A stretch of 32,652 nt of DNA, taken from contig NZ_JVDT01000236.1 in NCBI RefSeq assembly GCF_001076885.1, positions 1 through 32,652 of the forward strand, read 5' to 3'. Shown piece by piece: positions 10,169 through 18,606 of this stretch. The notes under the pieces are model-generated. The model was given only the letters and a program-made list of their open reading frames with translations. It was not told the origin of the DNA and ran no database searches. Origin of the DNA: Bacillus sp. 522_BSPC (lineage in GTDB: Bacteria; Bacillota; Bacilli; Bacillales; Cytobacillaceae). Made by a program: the position numbers and the translations under genes. Every line of letters starts with the position of its first letter. Position 1 is the stretch's first letter.

Positions 10169-10840
10169 ATGAAAACTATTTTACTAGTAGATGATGAACG
10201 GATGATGCTTGATTTATTAACGCTATACTTATCACCCCTAGGATACCACTGTATAAAAAAGGAATCTGCATTGGATGCAATCGAGTATTTGGAATCAAAT
10301 ACGGTTGATCTCATTTTATTAGATATAATGATGCCTGAAATGGATGGCTTACAAGCATGTCAGGAAATTCGAAAACGTTGGGATTTACCAATTATTATGC
10401 TTACTGCCATGAGTGAGAAATCAGACATTGTAAGAGGATTAAATTTAGGAGCAGACGACTATATATCTAAACCTTTTGATGAAGAGGAACTGGTTGCCAG
10501 AATTGAAGCAGTATTACGAAGAGGTAACACAAAGTCAGATAATATTACGTTTAAAGGACTCATTCTTAACCAAGATTCCTACCAGCTGTTTTTTCATGAA
10601 AAACAAATTCCTTTAACACCTAAAGAATTTGGCATGATGAACCTATTTTTAACCAATCAAAATAAGGTATTTACCCGGGAACATTTAATTACTTCTATCT
10701 GGGGGTATCATGTTTCAACAGAAGATAGAACAATTGACTCCCATGTTAGAAATTTACGAGAAAAGCTTAGAAAATCCGGATTCCCAGCTGATGACCACTT
10801 GCTTACCGTCTGGGGGATTGGATATAAATGGGAAGGTTAA
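10169..10840 (+). CDS. OmpR/PhoB-family response regulator 1
   Basis: A 223-residue regulator. The receiver domain has acidic Asp8/Asp9, phospho-acceptor Asp52 (LLDIMMPEMDG) and the Lys of SKPF. The C-terminal winged helix contains LTPKEFGMMNLF and the recognition region ending DRTIDSHVRNLREKL and GIGYKW. It starts one base after the kinase stop, with GGAGG in the end of the kinase gene. It should bind tandem direct repeats with about 11-bp period, as OmpR-family proteins do. Such repeats precede its own operon and the small secreted gene just downstream, which suggests autoregulation. Confidence 0.92.
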   Translation: MKTILLVDDERMMLDLLTLYLSPLGYHCIKKESALDAIEYLESNTVDLILLDIMMPEMDGLQACQEIRKRWDLPIIMLTAMSEKSDIVRGLNLGADDYISKPFDEEELVARIEAVLRRGNTKSDNITFKGLILNQDSYQLFFHEKQIPLTPKEFGMMNLFLTNQNKVFTREHLITSIWGYHVSTEDRTIDSHVRNLREKLRKSGFPADDHLLTVWGIGYKWEG

Positions 10841-10918
10841 TAGATAATAAAAACCTCAAGCAAAAATATTTTAACTACTTCACTGCATTTTGAAAATGTA
10901 ATTTTGGAGCTGATCCAA

Positions 10919-11344
10919 TTGAAAACTGCATTCCATATGATTAAACCTTGGGATATTATCATTACAATCTTCCTGTTAATCTTATCTTTAGTACCTTTAA
11001 GTATTTTTAGTTTCCAGCAATCAAAAATAAATGCACAAATGGAAGATACTGAATACGTTGCTGTTATTTCAGTCGATGGGGACGAATTAAAACGTGTCAA
11101 ATTGACTGGACATACTGGTACAGAGTTCTTAAATATACCTGAGATTAAATGTACTCCTAAAACGGTAGAAATAAAAGATGAGTCTATCCGTATCAAGTCT
11201 TCTACTTGCCCTGAACAAATTTGTGTTAATACTGGATATATTTCGAAGCCCGGTCCTTCCATCATTTGTTTGCCACATAGGGTTGTTATTAGTGTTGAAA
11301 CGATTAGTGGCAATATTGATGACGAGGTTATTATTAGTTCTTGA
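10919..11344 (+). CDS. NusG domain II-containing membrane-anchored protein
   Basis: About 141 residues: one N-terminal membrane segment (~IIITIFLLILSLVPLSIF), then an extracellular NusG-II-like beta domain. The diagnostic stretch is SSTCPEQICVNTGYISKPG followed by SIICLPHRVVISV. It contains three conserved Cys, which could bind a metal or form disulfides. The TTG at 10919 after GGAG fits better than the TTG at 10904. It is the third gene of the kinase-regulator operon. In other Firmicutes such proteins are often encoded near energy-coupling transporter and ApbE-type genes; none is present here, so its role is open. Confidence 0.75.
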   Translation: MKTAFHMIKPWDIIITIFLLILSLVPLSIFSFQQSKINAQMEDTEYVAVISVDGDELKRVKLTGHTGTEFLNIPEIKCTPKTVEIKDESIRIKSSTCPEQICVNTGYISKPGPSIICLPHRVVISVETISGNIDDEVIISS

Positions 11345-11401
11345 TCTATTATCAAGTAAAAACTTTTAATCTACTCCGTTTTAACAAATTTATCAAAAAT
11401 T

Positions 11402-11434
11402 CTGCATGAGTTCTGCAATTAATAAAACTATAAT
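11402..11434 (+). promoter_or_regulatory. Tandem-repeat promoter of the small secreted gene
   Basis: CTGCATG (11402) and CTGCAAT (11413) form near-perfect half-sites 11 bp apart, with a 9-bp gap to a consensus TATAAT at 11429-11434. This is the clearest of the six promoters with this layout. It lies directly behind the regulator-1 operon, so regulator 1 is the likely activator. Confidence 0.65.
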
Positions 11435-11459
11435 TGAATCAAGAAAGGAGATGAATAAG

Positions 11460-11720
11460 TTGAAAAAAAAGTTAGTGGTTGGAATTTTAACTGGAGCCAT
11501 TCTTTTAGGTAGTGCAGGAACTTATGCTTTTGCGCAAACCAATGAAGATGGTAATGGCGGAGGAAAATTCAATTTTGGACAATTGTTACCACACATGAAA
11601 GAGGTTCATCCTGATCTTTCTACTAAAGAATTAAAGCAGATGTACAATTCATGTCATGGAGAAGATGGTAATTTAGAAAAAAATACAACAAGTACTGAAA
11701 ATATGATGAATAATCTTTAG
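11460..11720 (+). CDS. Small secreted protein with NFGQ-HPxL-KEL-MY-CHG motif
   Basis: A small exported protein of about 86 residues: signal peptide (LVVGILTGAILLGSAGTYAFA, in two halves around residue 12), then a short mature chain. The mature part contains FNFGQLLPHMKEVHPDL, KELKQMY and SCHG. The same arrangement (NFGQMKPLMSKMHPNL, KELEEMY, SMHG) occurs in the protein at 28.7-29.1 kb. The Met/His/Cys content fits extracellular metal binding, which is inference. The start is TTG at 11460, 9 bases after AAAGGAG; the ATG 9 bases earlier touches the ribosome site. I do not recognise a named family. Confidence 0.75.
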   Translation: MKKKLVVGILTGAILLGSAGTYAFAQTNEDGNGGGKFNFGQLLPHMKEVHPDLSTKELKQMYNSCHGEDGNLEKNTTSTENMMNNL

Positions 11721-11825
11721 TTTAAAGGCAAATCTTATGTTTAGACGTTAACTTGTTAGAGTTCTATAAAGACACTTCATTTTTTCGTCCTATGATCTCA
11801 GTTTTCCCTTTTTTCATATATAACT

Positions 11826-11853
11826 AAAAGGATTGGTTAATTCCAATCCTTTT
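11826..11853. terminator. Terminator after the small secreted gene
   Basis: AAAAGGATTGG (11826-11836) pairs perfectly with CCAATCCTTTT (11843-11853) around TTAATT. It lies between converging units and can work in both directions. Confidence 0.75.
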
Positions 11854-11859
11854 GGTGTT

Positions 11860-11887
11860 GGTCCCTATTTTTAATAGAGACCATTAT
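11860..11887. repeat. Copy 1 of a 25-bp repeat; hairpin
   Basis: GGTCCCTATT (11860-11869) pairs with AATAGAGACC (11873-11882) with one mismatch. Bases 11863-11887 reappear exactly at the far side of the copper block, where the IS21-family element has split them (20247-20253 continuing at 27915-27932). Confidence 0.8.
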
Positions 11888-11911
11888 TATTAGTAAATAG
11901 AAATCTAATAT

Positions 11912-12043
11912 CTATTCGTTATGTTGTTCCGTATCTGTATGCTGCTCTTCTTCTACAGGAGGACTCGCAATCGCCGTATACACATAATAAGAACCTACAA
12001 CAACTATTAAATAAGCAAGAGCTGTTAACACCCATTTCTTCAT
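11912..12043 (-). CDS. 43-residue single-pass membrane protein downstream of copA
   Basis: A short ORF reading MKKWVLTALAYLIVVVGSYY then VYTAIASPPVEEEQ and an acidic His-containing tail (HTDTEQHNE). It has one N-terminal membrane helix and an outward acidic tail. It is preceded by AAGGGTGATG with good spacing and begins 12 bases after the copA stop, so it is very likely cotranscribed with copA. A longer ORF in another frame over the same bases has no ribosome site or sensible composition. I know no name for it; a role in copper handling is only inferred from position. Confidence 0.65.
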   Translation of the reverse strand: MKKWVLTALAYLIVVVGSYYVYTAIASPPVEEEQHTDTEQHNE

Positions 12044-12055
12044 TAAACATCACCC

Positions 12056-14470
12056 TTATAGTTTTACTTTTTGCAAACGAAGTGCATTTAGCACAACAGA
12101 CACTGAGCTGAATGCCATCGCTGCACCAGCAAGCCATGGAGCTAAAAATCCAATAGCAGCTATTGGAATACCAATCGTGTTATAAGCCAGTGCCCAGAAA
12201 AGGTTCTGCTTAATATTTCTCATCGTTTTATGACTCATTAGAATGGAATCAGGGATACTATTCAAATCTCCACGAATCAATGTAATATCTGCGGCTTCCA
12301 TTGCTACATCTGTACCTGTTCCAATTGCCATGCCGATATCCGCAGTTGCAAGAGCAGGAGCATCGTTAATACCGTCCCCAACCATTGCTACTTTTTTACC
12401 TTGCTCTTGAAGTTTCTTCACTTCATCAGCCTTACCTTCTGGCAACACTTCAGCTATAACATGGTCTACACCAGCTTGTTTAGCAATGGCACTAGCCGTT
12501 TGTTTATTGTCACCAGTAATCATGATAACTTCAAGGCCCATATCTTTCATCCGTTTAATTGCACTCGTTGATGTTTCTTTAATGGTATCTGCCACAGCTA
12601 CAAGCCCTGCATAGGATCTATCTACTGCAGCTAACATAGCTGTTTTCCCTTGTTTCTCCAGACCTTCCATCTTTTCTAATACATCATTAATCTCGACATT
12701 GTATTTTTTCATAAGGCGGCGAGTGCCTACTAGAACTTCTTTTCCATCAACAATTGCTTTGATCCCATATCCAGGAATATTTTCAAAATCAGAAACCTCT
12801 TTTAACCCGATTGATTTCTCTTTAATCCCTTCCACAATTGCTTGTGCAAGAGGGTGTTCAGATTGTTTTTCAGCCGATCCTACAAGGGATAAGAACTCTT
12901 CCTCGTTCTTTTCAGTTAATACATCTGTTAGAACGGGTGCACCATTAGTAATCGTTCCTGTTTTATCTAAAATAACCGTATTTACTTTGTGCGTCATCTC
13001 AAGATGTTCTCCACCCTTAAAGAGAATCCCGTATTCGGCAGCGCGCCCGGAACCAGCCATAATAGATGTTGGTGTTGCAAGACCAAGTGCGCATGGACAA
13101 GCAATAACAAGAACCGCAATTAATTTTTCTAGAGCGGAGGCAAAGTTTCCTGGATCTGCCCAGAAATACCAAATAATAAATGTAATAACAGCAATACCTA
13201 CAACAATCGGTACAAATATCCCTGAAATGGTATCTGCCATACGTTGAATAGGAGCTTTTGATCCTTGTGCTTCTTCCACAATTTTAATAATTTGGGATAA
13301 AGCTGTTTCTTTTCCCACTTTTGTAGCTTTAATTTTTAAAAATCCATTTTTATTGATGGTTGCTCCAATCACAATGTCTCCAACTGTTTTATCAACGGGA
13401 ACACTTTCACCTGTGATCATCGATTCATCAAGGGCTGATGTTCCTTCTAGCACTTCTCCATCAACTGGAACTTTCTCGCCCGGTTTCACTAATAATATAT
13501 CGCCGGTCACAACATCTTCCAAAGGAATAATTGTTTCCTCACCATTACGAATAACTGTCGCAGTTTTAGCCTGTAATCCCATTAATTTCTTAATCGCTTC
13601 AGATGAACGGCCTTTTGCTTTTGCTTCAAATAATTTACCTAGAATAATTAATGTAATTAAAATAGCACTTGTTTCAAAATAAAGACCTACAGAGTGAGCA
13701 TTATTTCCAATTGTTTGTACCGATAAATATACACTATAAAAGTAAGCAGCTGATGTACCAAGGGCAACTAATACATCCATGTTGGCACTCTTATTTTTAA
13801 GTGCTTTGTATGCACCTACATAAAATTGTTTACCAATAATAAATTGTACAGGTGTTGCTAAGGCCATTTGCACCCAAGGATTCATAAGTGCCTCTGGGAC
13901 ATAAAGATCGGAAGTAAAACTAAAGTGTCCAAACATTGCCCATAGAAGTGGAATGGAAAGAATAGCCGAAAATAGAAATTTCCCTTGCTGTTTCTCAATC
14001 TCTTTTTGTCGGTAATCAACGGCTTCTTTTTCATTTTCATCGCTTTTTACCATTGCACCATAGCCCAAACTTTCAACCCTTTGAATTAAATCCTTTGTCG
14101 TAACAGACGATGGATTTAATTCTACAGATGCCTTTTCAAGCGCTAAATTGACATTAGCTTGAAGAACTCCATCCATTTTATTAAGCCCTTTTTCAATTCT
14201 GGTTGCACACGCTGCACAGGTCATACCAGTAAGTACCAATTCTTTTTTATCCGTAACGACATCATATCCGAGATCTCTTACCTTTTTCGTTATATCTGAA
14301 GGACTCATCACCTCAGGGTCAAACTGGACCATTGCTTTTTCTAACGCAAGGTTTACGTTTGCCTCTTTGACTCCGTCCATTTTATTCAATCCTTTTTCAA
14401 TCCTTGTTGCGCATGCTGCACAAGTCATGCCCGTAATTTGGAATTGATTTTCAATCACTTTTTCACTCAT
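12056..14470 (-). CDS. copA: Cu(I)-exporting P1B-type ATPase CopA
   Basis: An 804-residue copper pump. Two N-terminal HMA domains carry GMTCAAC (Cys17/Cys20 and Cys85/Cys88). The membrane metal site is CPC ([14 protein letters not shown]), the phosphorylation site DKTGT, the nucleotide-domain His-Pro is in SEHPLAQA, and the hinge is [12 protein letters not shown]. The chosen start ([10 protein letters not shown]) is 6 bases after GAGGTG; longer frames run through the operator. The two HMA cores are identical over [21 protein letters not shown] CsoR-type operator lies just upstream, and the copZ terminator separates it from csoR-copZ. Confidence 0.97.
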   Translation of the reverse strand: MSEKVIENQFQITGMTCAACATRIEKGLNKMDGVKEANVNLALEKAMVQFDPEVMSPSDITKKVRDLGYDVVTDKKELVLTGMTCAACATRIEKGLNKMDGVLQANVNLALEKASVELNPSSVTTKDLIQRVESLGYGAMVKSDENEKEAVDYRQKEIEKQQGKFLFSAILSIPLLWAMFGHFSFTSDLYVPEALMNPWVQMALATPVQFIIGKQFYVGAYKALKNKSANMDVLVALGTSAAYFYSVYLSVQTIGNNAHSVGLYFETSAILITLIILGKLFEAKAKGRSSEAIKKLMGLQAKTATVIRNGEETIIPLEDVVTGDILLVKPGEKVPVDGEVLEGTSALDESMITGESVPVDKTVGDIVIGATINKNGFLKIKATKVGKETALSQIIKIVEEAQGSKAPIQRMADTISGIFVPIVVGIAVITFIIWYFWADPGNFASALEKLIAVLVIACPCALGLATPTSIMAGSGRAAEYGILFKGGEHLEMTHKVNTVILDKTGTITNGAPVLTDVLTEKNEEEFLSLVGSAEKQSEHPLAQAIVEGIKEKSIGLKEVSDFENIPGYGIKAIVDGKEVLVGTRRLMKKYNVEINDVLEKMEGLEKQGKTAMLAAVDRSYAGLVAVADTIKETSTSAIKRMKDMGLEVIMITGDNKQTASAIAKQAGVDHVIAEVLPEGKADEVKKLQEQGKKVAMVGDGINDAPALATADIGMAIGTGTDVAMEAADITLIRGDLNSIPDSILMSHKTMRNIKQNLFWALAYNTIGIPIAAIGFLAPWLAGAAMAFSSVSVVLNALRLQKVKL

Positions 14471-14482
14471 TCCCATCACCTC

Positions 14483-14499
14483 ATACCTACCTAGGGTAT
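14483..14499 (-). promoter_or_regulatory. CsoR-type operator before copA
   Basis: The plus-strand bases ATACCTACCTAGGGTAT form a pseudo-palindrome of the TACCC/GGGTA type known for CsoR operators. It ends 13 bp before the copA start, between the copZ terminator and copA. A TTGAAA (-35-like) overlaps its upstream side on the minus strand, but I cannot assign a good -10. Confidence 0.6.
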
Positions 14500-14507
14500 A
14501 TTTCAAT

Positions 14508-14537
14508 AAAAAAGAGAGCGTGCTTATATTAAGCACG
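14508..14537 (-). terminator. Terminator between copZ and copA
   Basis: GTGCTTA/TAAGCAC (14520-14536, extended by one C:G pair) forms a stem around TAT, followed on the minus strand by CTCTCTTTTTT. It ends the csoR-copZ transcript, so copA needs its own promoter or partial readthrough. Confidence 0.8.
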
Positions 14538-14549
14538 GCCCATACTCCA

Positions 14550-14756
14550 TTACTTCACATCGTAACCTTGATCATCAATTGTTTCTTTGATTTTATCTAA
14601 TGATACTTCAGCTTGGTTGAATTCCACATCTACTTTTTTGTTTTCTAAATCCACTTTAACATTTGAAACCCCACTAAGAGCACCAACACTGCCCTCAACT
14701 GCTTTTACACAATGTCCACATGACATACCTTCTACATTTAGAGTTACTTTTTCCAT
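14550..14756 (-). CDS. copZ: Copper chaperone CopZ
   Basis: A 68-residue HMA-fold metallochaperone with the copper-binding GMSCGHC motif (Cys13, Cys16) and the full length of the family. It hands Cu(I) to the N-terminal domains of CopA. It begins 14 bases after the csoR stop behind GGGAG and is followed by a terminator, so csoR-copZ form a two-gene operon. Unlike the usual order, copZ comes before copA and is transcriptionally separated from it. Confidence 0.95.
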   Translation of the reverse strand: MEKVTLNVEGMSCGHCVKAVEGSVGALSGVSNVKVDLENKKVDVEFNQAEVSLDKIKETIDDQGYDVK

Positions 14757-14770
14757 ATTTATCTTCTCCC

Positions 14771-15115
14771 TTACTTTTTCATTAATTTTTGTATAGTAAC
14801 TAATACCTCATCTAAAACTTCCATGTCACCTTCTTGAATTCTATTTACAACACAATCTTTCATATGTGCTTCAAGAAGTAACTTTGCTACACCATTAAGC
14901 GCTGCTTGAGATGCAGCTATTTGTGTAATAACATCGTCACAATAAGTATCACACTCAATTAATCTTTTTATGCCCCGAATCTGACCTTCAATCCGGTTCA
15001 ATCGGGTTATAAGGTTTTTTTTCGTATTTTCAGAGTGATGGCTCATTCGCCCATGTGGATGGGAGCAGCAGCTATCCTCCTCTAAAGTTTTTTCATTTTC
15101 TAATTCAGGTTCCAT
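14771..15115 (-). CDS. csoR: Copper-sensing transcriptional repressor CsoR
   Basis: A 114-residue all-helical repressor. The Cu(I) ligand set Cys59-His84-Cys88 has the 25- and 29-residue spacing of B. subtilis Cys45-His70-Cys74. The W-x-y signature context is GQIRGIKRLIECDTYCDDV and LLEAHMKDCVV. The N-terminus is extended by an unusual Cys/His segment (CCSHPHGRMSHH, residues 16-27) that could add a metal site. GGAGG precedes the ATG. The protein should release the operators in its own promoter, the copB promoter and in front of copA when copper is bound. Confidence 0.95.
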   Translation of the reverse strand: MEPELENEKTLEEDSCCSHPHGRMSHHSENTKKNLITRLNRIEGQIRGIKRLIECDTYCDDVITQIAASQAALNGVAKLLLEAHMKDCVVNRIQEGDMEVLDEVLVTIQKLMKK

Positions 15116-15136
15116 TTTACTTCCCTCCTCGATTAA

Positions 15137-15166
15137 AATATAGCATACCCATGTACCCTATGTAAA
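15137..15166 (-). promoter_or_regulatory. csoR promoter with operator in the spacer
   Basis: On the minus strand TTTACA (15161-15166) and TATATT (15137-15142) are separated by 18 bp that hold the operator-like GGGTACATGGGTAT. Repressor binding would block polymerase directly. The same composite is found before copB. Confidence 0.75.
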
Positions 15167-15311
15167 GGGTCCTTTTCATGAAAAAGAAAAACGCATAATT
15201 CCATTCCTCTAGTTAATTGTATAAGGATAAGATTTGTTTTATTTTAGGATTTAATACTGAAAACTTTGAAACAATTCATTAAGGTAAAAATCGATAGTTT
15301 GACGAAAGAAA

Positions 15312-15347
15312 TGGCACAACAAGCGTTTATATCTACTTGATGTGCCA
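15312..15347 (-). terminator. Terminator after copB
   Basis: TGGCACAACAAG (15312-15323) pairs with CTTGATGTGCCA (15336-15347) with one mismatch. On the minus strand a T-rich stretch (TTTCTTTC) follows. It lies 22 bp beyond the copB stop. Confidence 0.6.
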
Positions 15348-15368
15348 TGAGATCTGAATTTACCACAC

Positions 15369-17492
15369 TTAGTCAATCTTCAATAATTGTGCATTAATTG
15401 CACAAATAATAGTACTTAGTGACATAACCACTGCTCCAATAGCTGGTGTTATGACTATACCTACACTGAACAAGACACCTGCAGCTAAGGGAATGGCGAT
15501 TATATTATATCCCGCAGCCCATCCTAAGTTTTGAAACATTTTTCTATGACTAGCTTTTGACAACTTAATGATGTTTAAGATATCTTCTGGATTGCTATTC
15601 ACTAGTACGACATCAGCAGTTTCAATTGCCACGTCTGTACCTGCACCAATGGCGATTCCTACATCAGCCTCAGCTAAGGCAGGAGCATCGTTAACACCAT
15701 CTCCAATCATCGCGACTTTTTTTCCACCTTGTTTTAGACCTTTTACATTATCTGATTTTTCATGTGGTAAAACCTCAGCAATTACCTTCGAAAGTCCAAG
15801 CTTTTCACCCACATAATTGGCCACTCTACTATTATCCCCAGTCATCATGATCGTTTCAATCCCACGTTCATTCAATTCTTTAATGACTCTAAAAGAAGAT
15901 TCTCTGATAATATCTGCTAAAGCAATCATTCCTTGTAACACATCATCTTTTAAGACGAAAACAACTGTTTTACCTTGCTTTGCAAGTTTCTCGTACATAC
16001 TCTCATCAAACGCAATTTTATTCGCTCTCATCGTACCCGGACTAACCACTGCAATTTCTGTATCATTTACTTTTGCAACTAGTCCTTTTCCTGTTAAGTT
16101 TTGATAATCTTTAACATTATAAGGCTCTATCTTTCGTTCCTTCCCCTCTTTTACAATTCCTTTAGCAATTGGGTGTTCAGATTGAATTTCAACTGAATAG
16201 GCCAATCTAAATAATTCATCTTCACTTACTCTATTACTTGGAATAATATCTGTCACACCGAAGTTCCCTTCTGTTAAGGTACCAGTTTTATCAAAAACGA
16301 TACGATCTAGTTTAAACGCACTTTCAAAAGAGGTACGATTACGTATTAACAAACCTTTTCTAGCAGCAATGGATGTAGATCTTGCAGTAACCAACGGAGT
16401 AGCAAGGCCAAGCGCATGTGGACAAGCAATAATCAAGACAGTAACCATTCTTTCTAAAGCAAAATCTAGTTCACCTGTTGTCAACCAGTAGGCGAAGGTT
16501 ATGACACCTACAACAATTGCCACATAAAATAGCCATTTAGCAGCGATATCCGCAAATCCCTGGGCCTTCGATTTAGTCTTTTCTGCATCACTAACTAACT
16601 TAATTACTTGCGCTAAATAAGTTTCATTACCGGTTTTACTTACTTTGATTTTCAGTACACCTTCACCATTAACCGCTCCGCCAATTGCTTCCATACCCGT
16701 GCTTTTTTCTACAGGTACGGATTCACCTGTTAACATGGATTCATCAACGGTTGATTTTCCTTCAAAGACTTTTCCATCAAGTGGGATCTTTTCTCCTGGT
16801 TTAACGAGGATCTGATCCCCCGGTTGTAGATCTTCTACACTAACCTCCACAATGTTTCCCGATGCATCAATTTTATGTGCTTCTTTTGGCATCAACTTAA
16901 TTAACTCTTCCAATGCCTTTGAAGCACCCATAATGGATTTCATTTCAATCCAATGTCCGAGAAGCATAATGACGATTAAAGTAGCTAATTCAAAGTAAAA
17001 GTCACTACCTTCAATAAAGAAGGCGGTTAATGTGCTATATACATAAGCTGTTACGATGGCTAGTGAGATTAATAGCATCATTCCAGGTGCTCTTTCTTTC
17101 AATTCACTCCAAGCACCGAGTAAAAATGGTTTTCCACCGTACAAAAAGACTATGGTTGAAAGTAAAAACAGTAATAATGTATCACCAGTAAAATTCACAT
17201 CATAACCAAATAGCATTTCAATCATTGGTGACAAGTATGAAATAGGTATTGCTAAAACTAATGATATCCAAAAGCGTTTTTTAAAGTCCCCTACCATGTG
17301 TTCGTGGTGACCAGAATGTCCTCCATGGTTGCTATGATTATGTCCTTCATGTGCACTATGATTATGTTGAACTTGGTCACTATGATTGTGATGTTCATGT
17401 CCTTCATGCATACTATGTTCATGGTGGGTATGATTAATGTGATTGTGATGTTCATGAATGTTTTTATTTTCTGGTTTATTTTGCTTTTCCAT
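15369..17492 (-). CDS. copB: Copper/silver P-type ATPase of the CPH (CopB) type
   Basis: A 707-residue P1B ATPase lacking HMA domains. It starts with a His-rich cytoplasmic head (23 His in the first 66 residues). The membrane motif is CPH ([14 protein letters not shown]), typical of the CopB/P1B-3 group that exports Cu(II), Cu(I) or Ag(I). [23 protein letters not shown] and [12 protein letters not shown] mark an intact catalytic core. It starts after AAAGGAGATG. The promoter, with a CsoR-type operator, lies about 200 bp upstream, leaving a long leader. Together with CopA it gives two pumps of different type under one repressor. Confidence 0.95.
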   Translation of the reverse strand: MEKQNKPENKNIHEHHNHINHTHHEHSMHEGHEHHNHSDQVQHNHSAHEGHNHSNHGGHSGHHEHMVGDFKKRFWISLVLAIPISYLSPMIEMLFGYDVNFTGDTLLLFLLSTIVFLYGGKPFLLGAWSELKERAPGMMLLISLAIVTAYVYSTLTAFFIEGSDFYFELATLIVIMLLGHWIEMKSIMGASKALEELIKLMPKEAHKIDASGNIVEVSVEDLQPGDQILVKPGEKIPLDGKVFEGKSTVDESMLTGESVPVEKSTGMEAIGGAVNGEGVLKIKVSKTGNETYLAQVIKLVSDAEKTKSKAQGFADIAAKWLFYVAIVVGVITFAYWLTTGELDFALERMVTVLIIACPHALGLATPLVTARSTSIAARKGLLIRNRTSFESAFKLDRIVFDKTGTLTEGNFGVTDIIPSNRVSEDELFRLAYSVEIQSEHPIAKGIVKEGKERKIEPYNVKDYQNLTGKGLVAKVNDTEIAVVSPGTMRANKIAFDESMYEKLAKQGKTVVFVLKDDVLQGMIALADIIRESSFRVIKELNERGIETIMMTGDNSRVANYVGEKLGLSKVIAEVLPHEKSDNVKGLKQGGKKVAMIGDGVNDAPALAEADVGIAIGAGTDVAIETADVVLVNSNPEDILNIIKLSKASHRKMFQNLGWAAGYNIIAIPLAAGVLFSVGIVITPAIGAVVMSLSTIICAINAQLLKID

Positions 17493-17692
17493 AGTTAGCC
17501 CATCTCCTTTAAATATTTTCCCCTAAAAGATTCCACTCTCATATGCATTATTACTTTTACATATTCTTAGTGACGTTTATTAATAACTGATTATCTAGTT
17601 GTGACTCTTTCGTTCTCTTAAACAAAAGTTGGGATTTTTTCCGACAATAAATCTTTTACTAATAAGTTTTATTCTTATACCTCTTCGATTTA

Positions 17693-17722
17693 ATTATAGT
17701 ATACCCTGGTACCTTATGTAAA
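17693..17722 (-). promoter_or_regulatory. copB promoter with CsoR-type operator
   Basis: Minus strand: TTTACA (17717-17722), an 18-bp spacer, then TATAAT (17693-17698). The spacer reads GGTACCAGGGTATAC, closely matching the csoR promoter spacer. The transcript would carry about 190 bases of leader before copB, in which I see no riboswitch fold. Confidence 0.8.
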
Positions 17723-17764
17723 GTGTCGTTTCAAACAAAATATTGTTCGTACACTGACACACAC

Positions 17765-17796
17765 AAAGAGCTAATTCTTTTAAGAATTAGCTCTTT
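17765..17796. terminator. Terminator after the DUF1541 gene
   Basis: AAAGAGCTAATTCTT (17765-17779) pairs perfectly with AAGAATTAGCTCTTT (17782-17796), a 15-bp stem. It lies just past the stop of the lipoprotein gene. Confidence 0.8.
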
Positions 17797-17819
17797 GATG
17801 GACTTAGTAGGATGCAAGT

Positions 17820-18452
17820 TTATTTAACAGGTGATAATTCACTTTCGGTTACCCATTTATGGTTTTTAACCTCTTCACCTGTAGTTGTTGTAAAATCAAC
17901 CATATAAACAGTCGTTTGTTCAGCTGAGTCTATTTCAAGGGTTGCACCCGCCATTCCTTCCATATGGTCTGCCTCTGTTTTTGCTTCTGCTCCAGGCTCT
18001 AAAGGGGCTTTCCCTGGATTGACTAACTCTTCATGAATAACCCATTTATGGTCTTCCACTCTTTCTCCACCCGTTGTAGGAGTATAGGATACCGTATAAA
18101 CAGTAGTGTCATAAGCACCTACTATAGTTGCTTCTGCACTTTTCATCCCTTTCATATGATCAGATTGAATAATTGCTTTACTTCCAACAGGGTATGTTGG
18201 TTTTTTCGCTTCTTTCAATCCTTCTGGAACTTCACCAGAACCAGAGTGATTCATATAAGAATGGTCCATTTCCTCCATCTCTTCATCAGTATCTTTTTCC
18301 GGATTTTCATTATCGTTAGTTGTCGTTTCTTGATTTCCTGTTTCTTCTTCAACAGGTTGCGCTTTATCATCTGTGTTTGCACATGCACCTAATACTAATA
18401 TTAAAGAAGCAAGTAGGATGTATAATATCGATTTTTTATTTGTTTTCTTCAT
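17820..18452 (-). CDS. YdhK-like lipoprotein with two DUF1541 repeats
   Basis: A 210-residue exported lipoprotein: signal peptide with lipobox LGAC, a Glu/Asp/Asn-rich linker with MDHSYMNHSG, then two DUF1541 repeats (~85-145 and ~150-208). Each repeat contains DHMxGM, TTVYxV and DHKWV or NHKWV. Members such as B. subtilis YdhK are common beside copper and other metal resistance genes; the His-Met-Met pattern suggests metal binding outside the membrane, though this is not proven. GGAGG precedes the ATG. It is probably a separate unit in the copper block, closed by its own strong terminator. Confidence 0.85.
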   Translation of the reverse strand: MKKTNKKSILYILLASLILVLGACANTDDKAQPVEEETGNQETTTNDNENPEKDTDEEMEEMDHSYMNHSGSGEVPEGLKEAKKPTYPVGSKAIIQSDHMKGMKSAEATIVGAYDTTVYTVSYTPTTGGERVEDHKWVIHEELVNPGKAPLEPGAEAKTEADHMEGMAGATLEIDSAEQTTVYMVDFTTTTGEEVKNHKWVTESELSPVK

Positions 18453-18606
18453 TTTCTCATTCCTCCTTTATTTCATTACAAGTATGCCCAAAAATTCACA
18501 AATCTTGTCCATTTAACTCATTGATGACTTATAAAAGATAGGGAAATGCATGATAAGCAATTGAATGTAATACATAAATAGATACTTTAAAATAAAAGAC
18601 TGCCGT

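Noticed and set aside
10837-11355. 172-residue ORF antisense to the NusG-II gene
   Set aside because: Exact antisense of a recognisable domain; the sense frame explains the conservation.
11919-12137. 72-residue Cys-rich minus-strand ORF overlapping the copA end
   Set aside because: It overlaps copA and lies in another frame than the 43-residue membrane peptide, which has a ribosome site and sensible composition.
12699-13247. Long plus-strand ORF opposite copA
   Set aside because: Shadow of the copA codons; no ribosome site.
17298-17498. His-codon repeats at the start of copB considered as a CRISPR-like or satellite array
   Set aside because: The periodicity is explained by repeated CAT/CAC codons in the His-rich head of CopB.
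17493-17692. Riboswitch in the copB leader
   Set aside because: No conserved riboswitch core or terminator/antiterminator pair could be recognised by eye.
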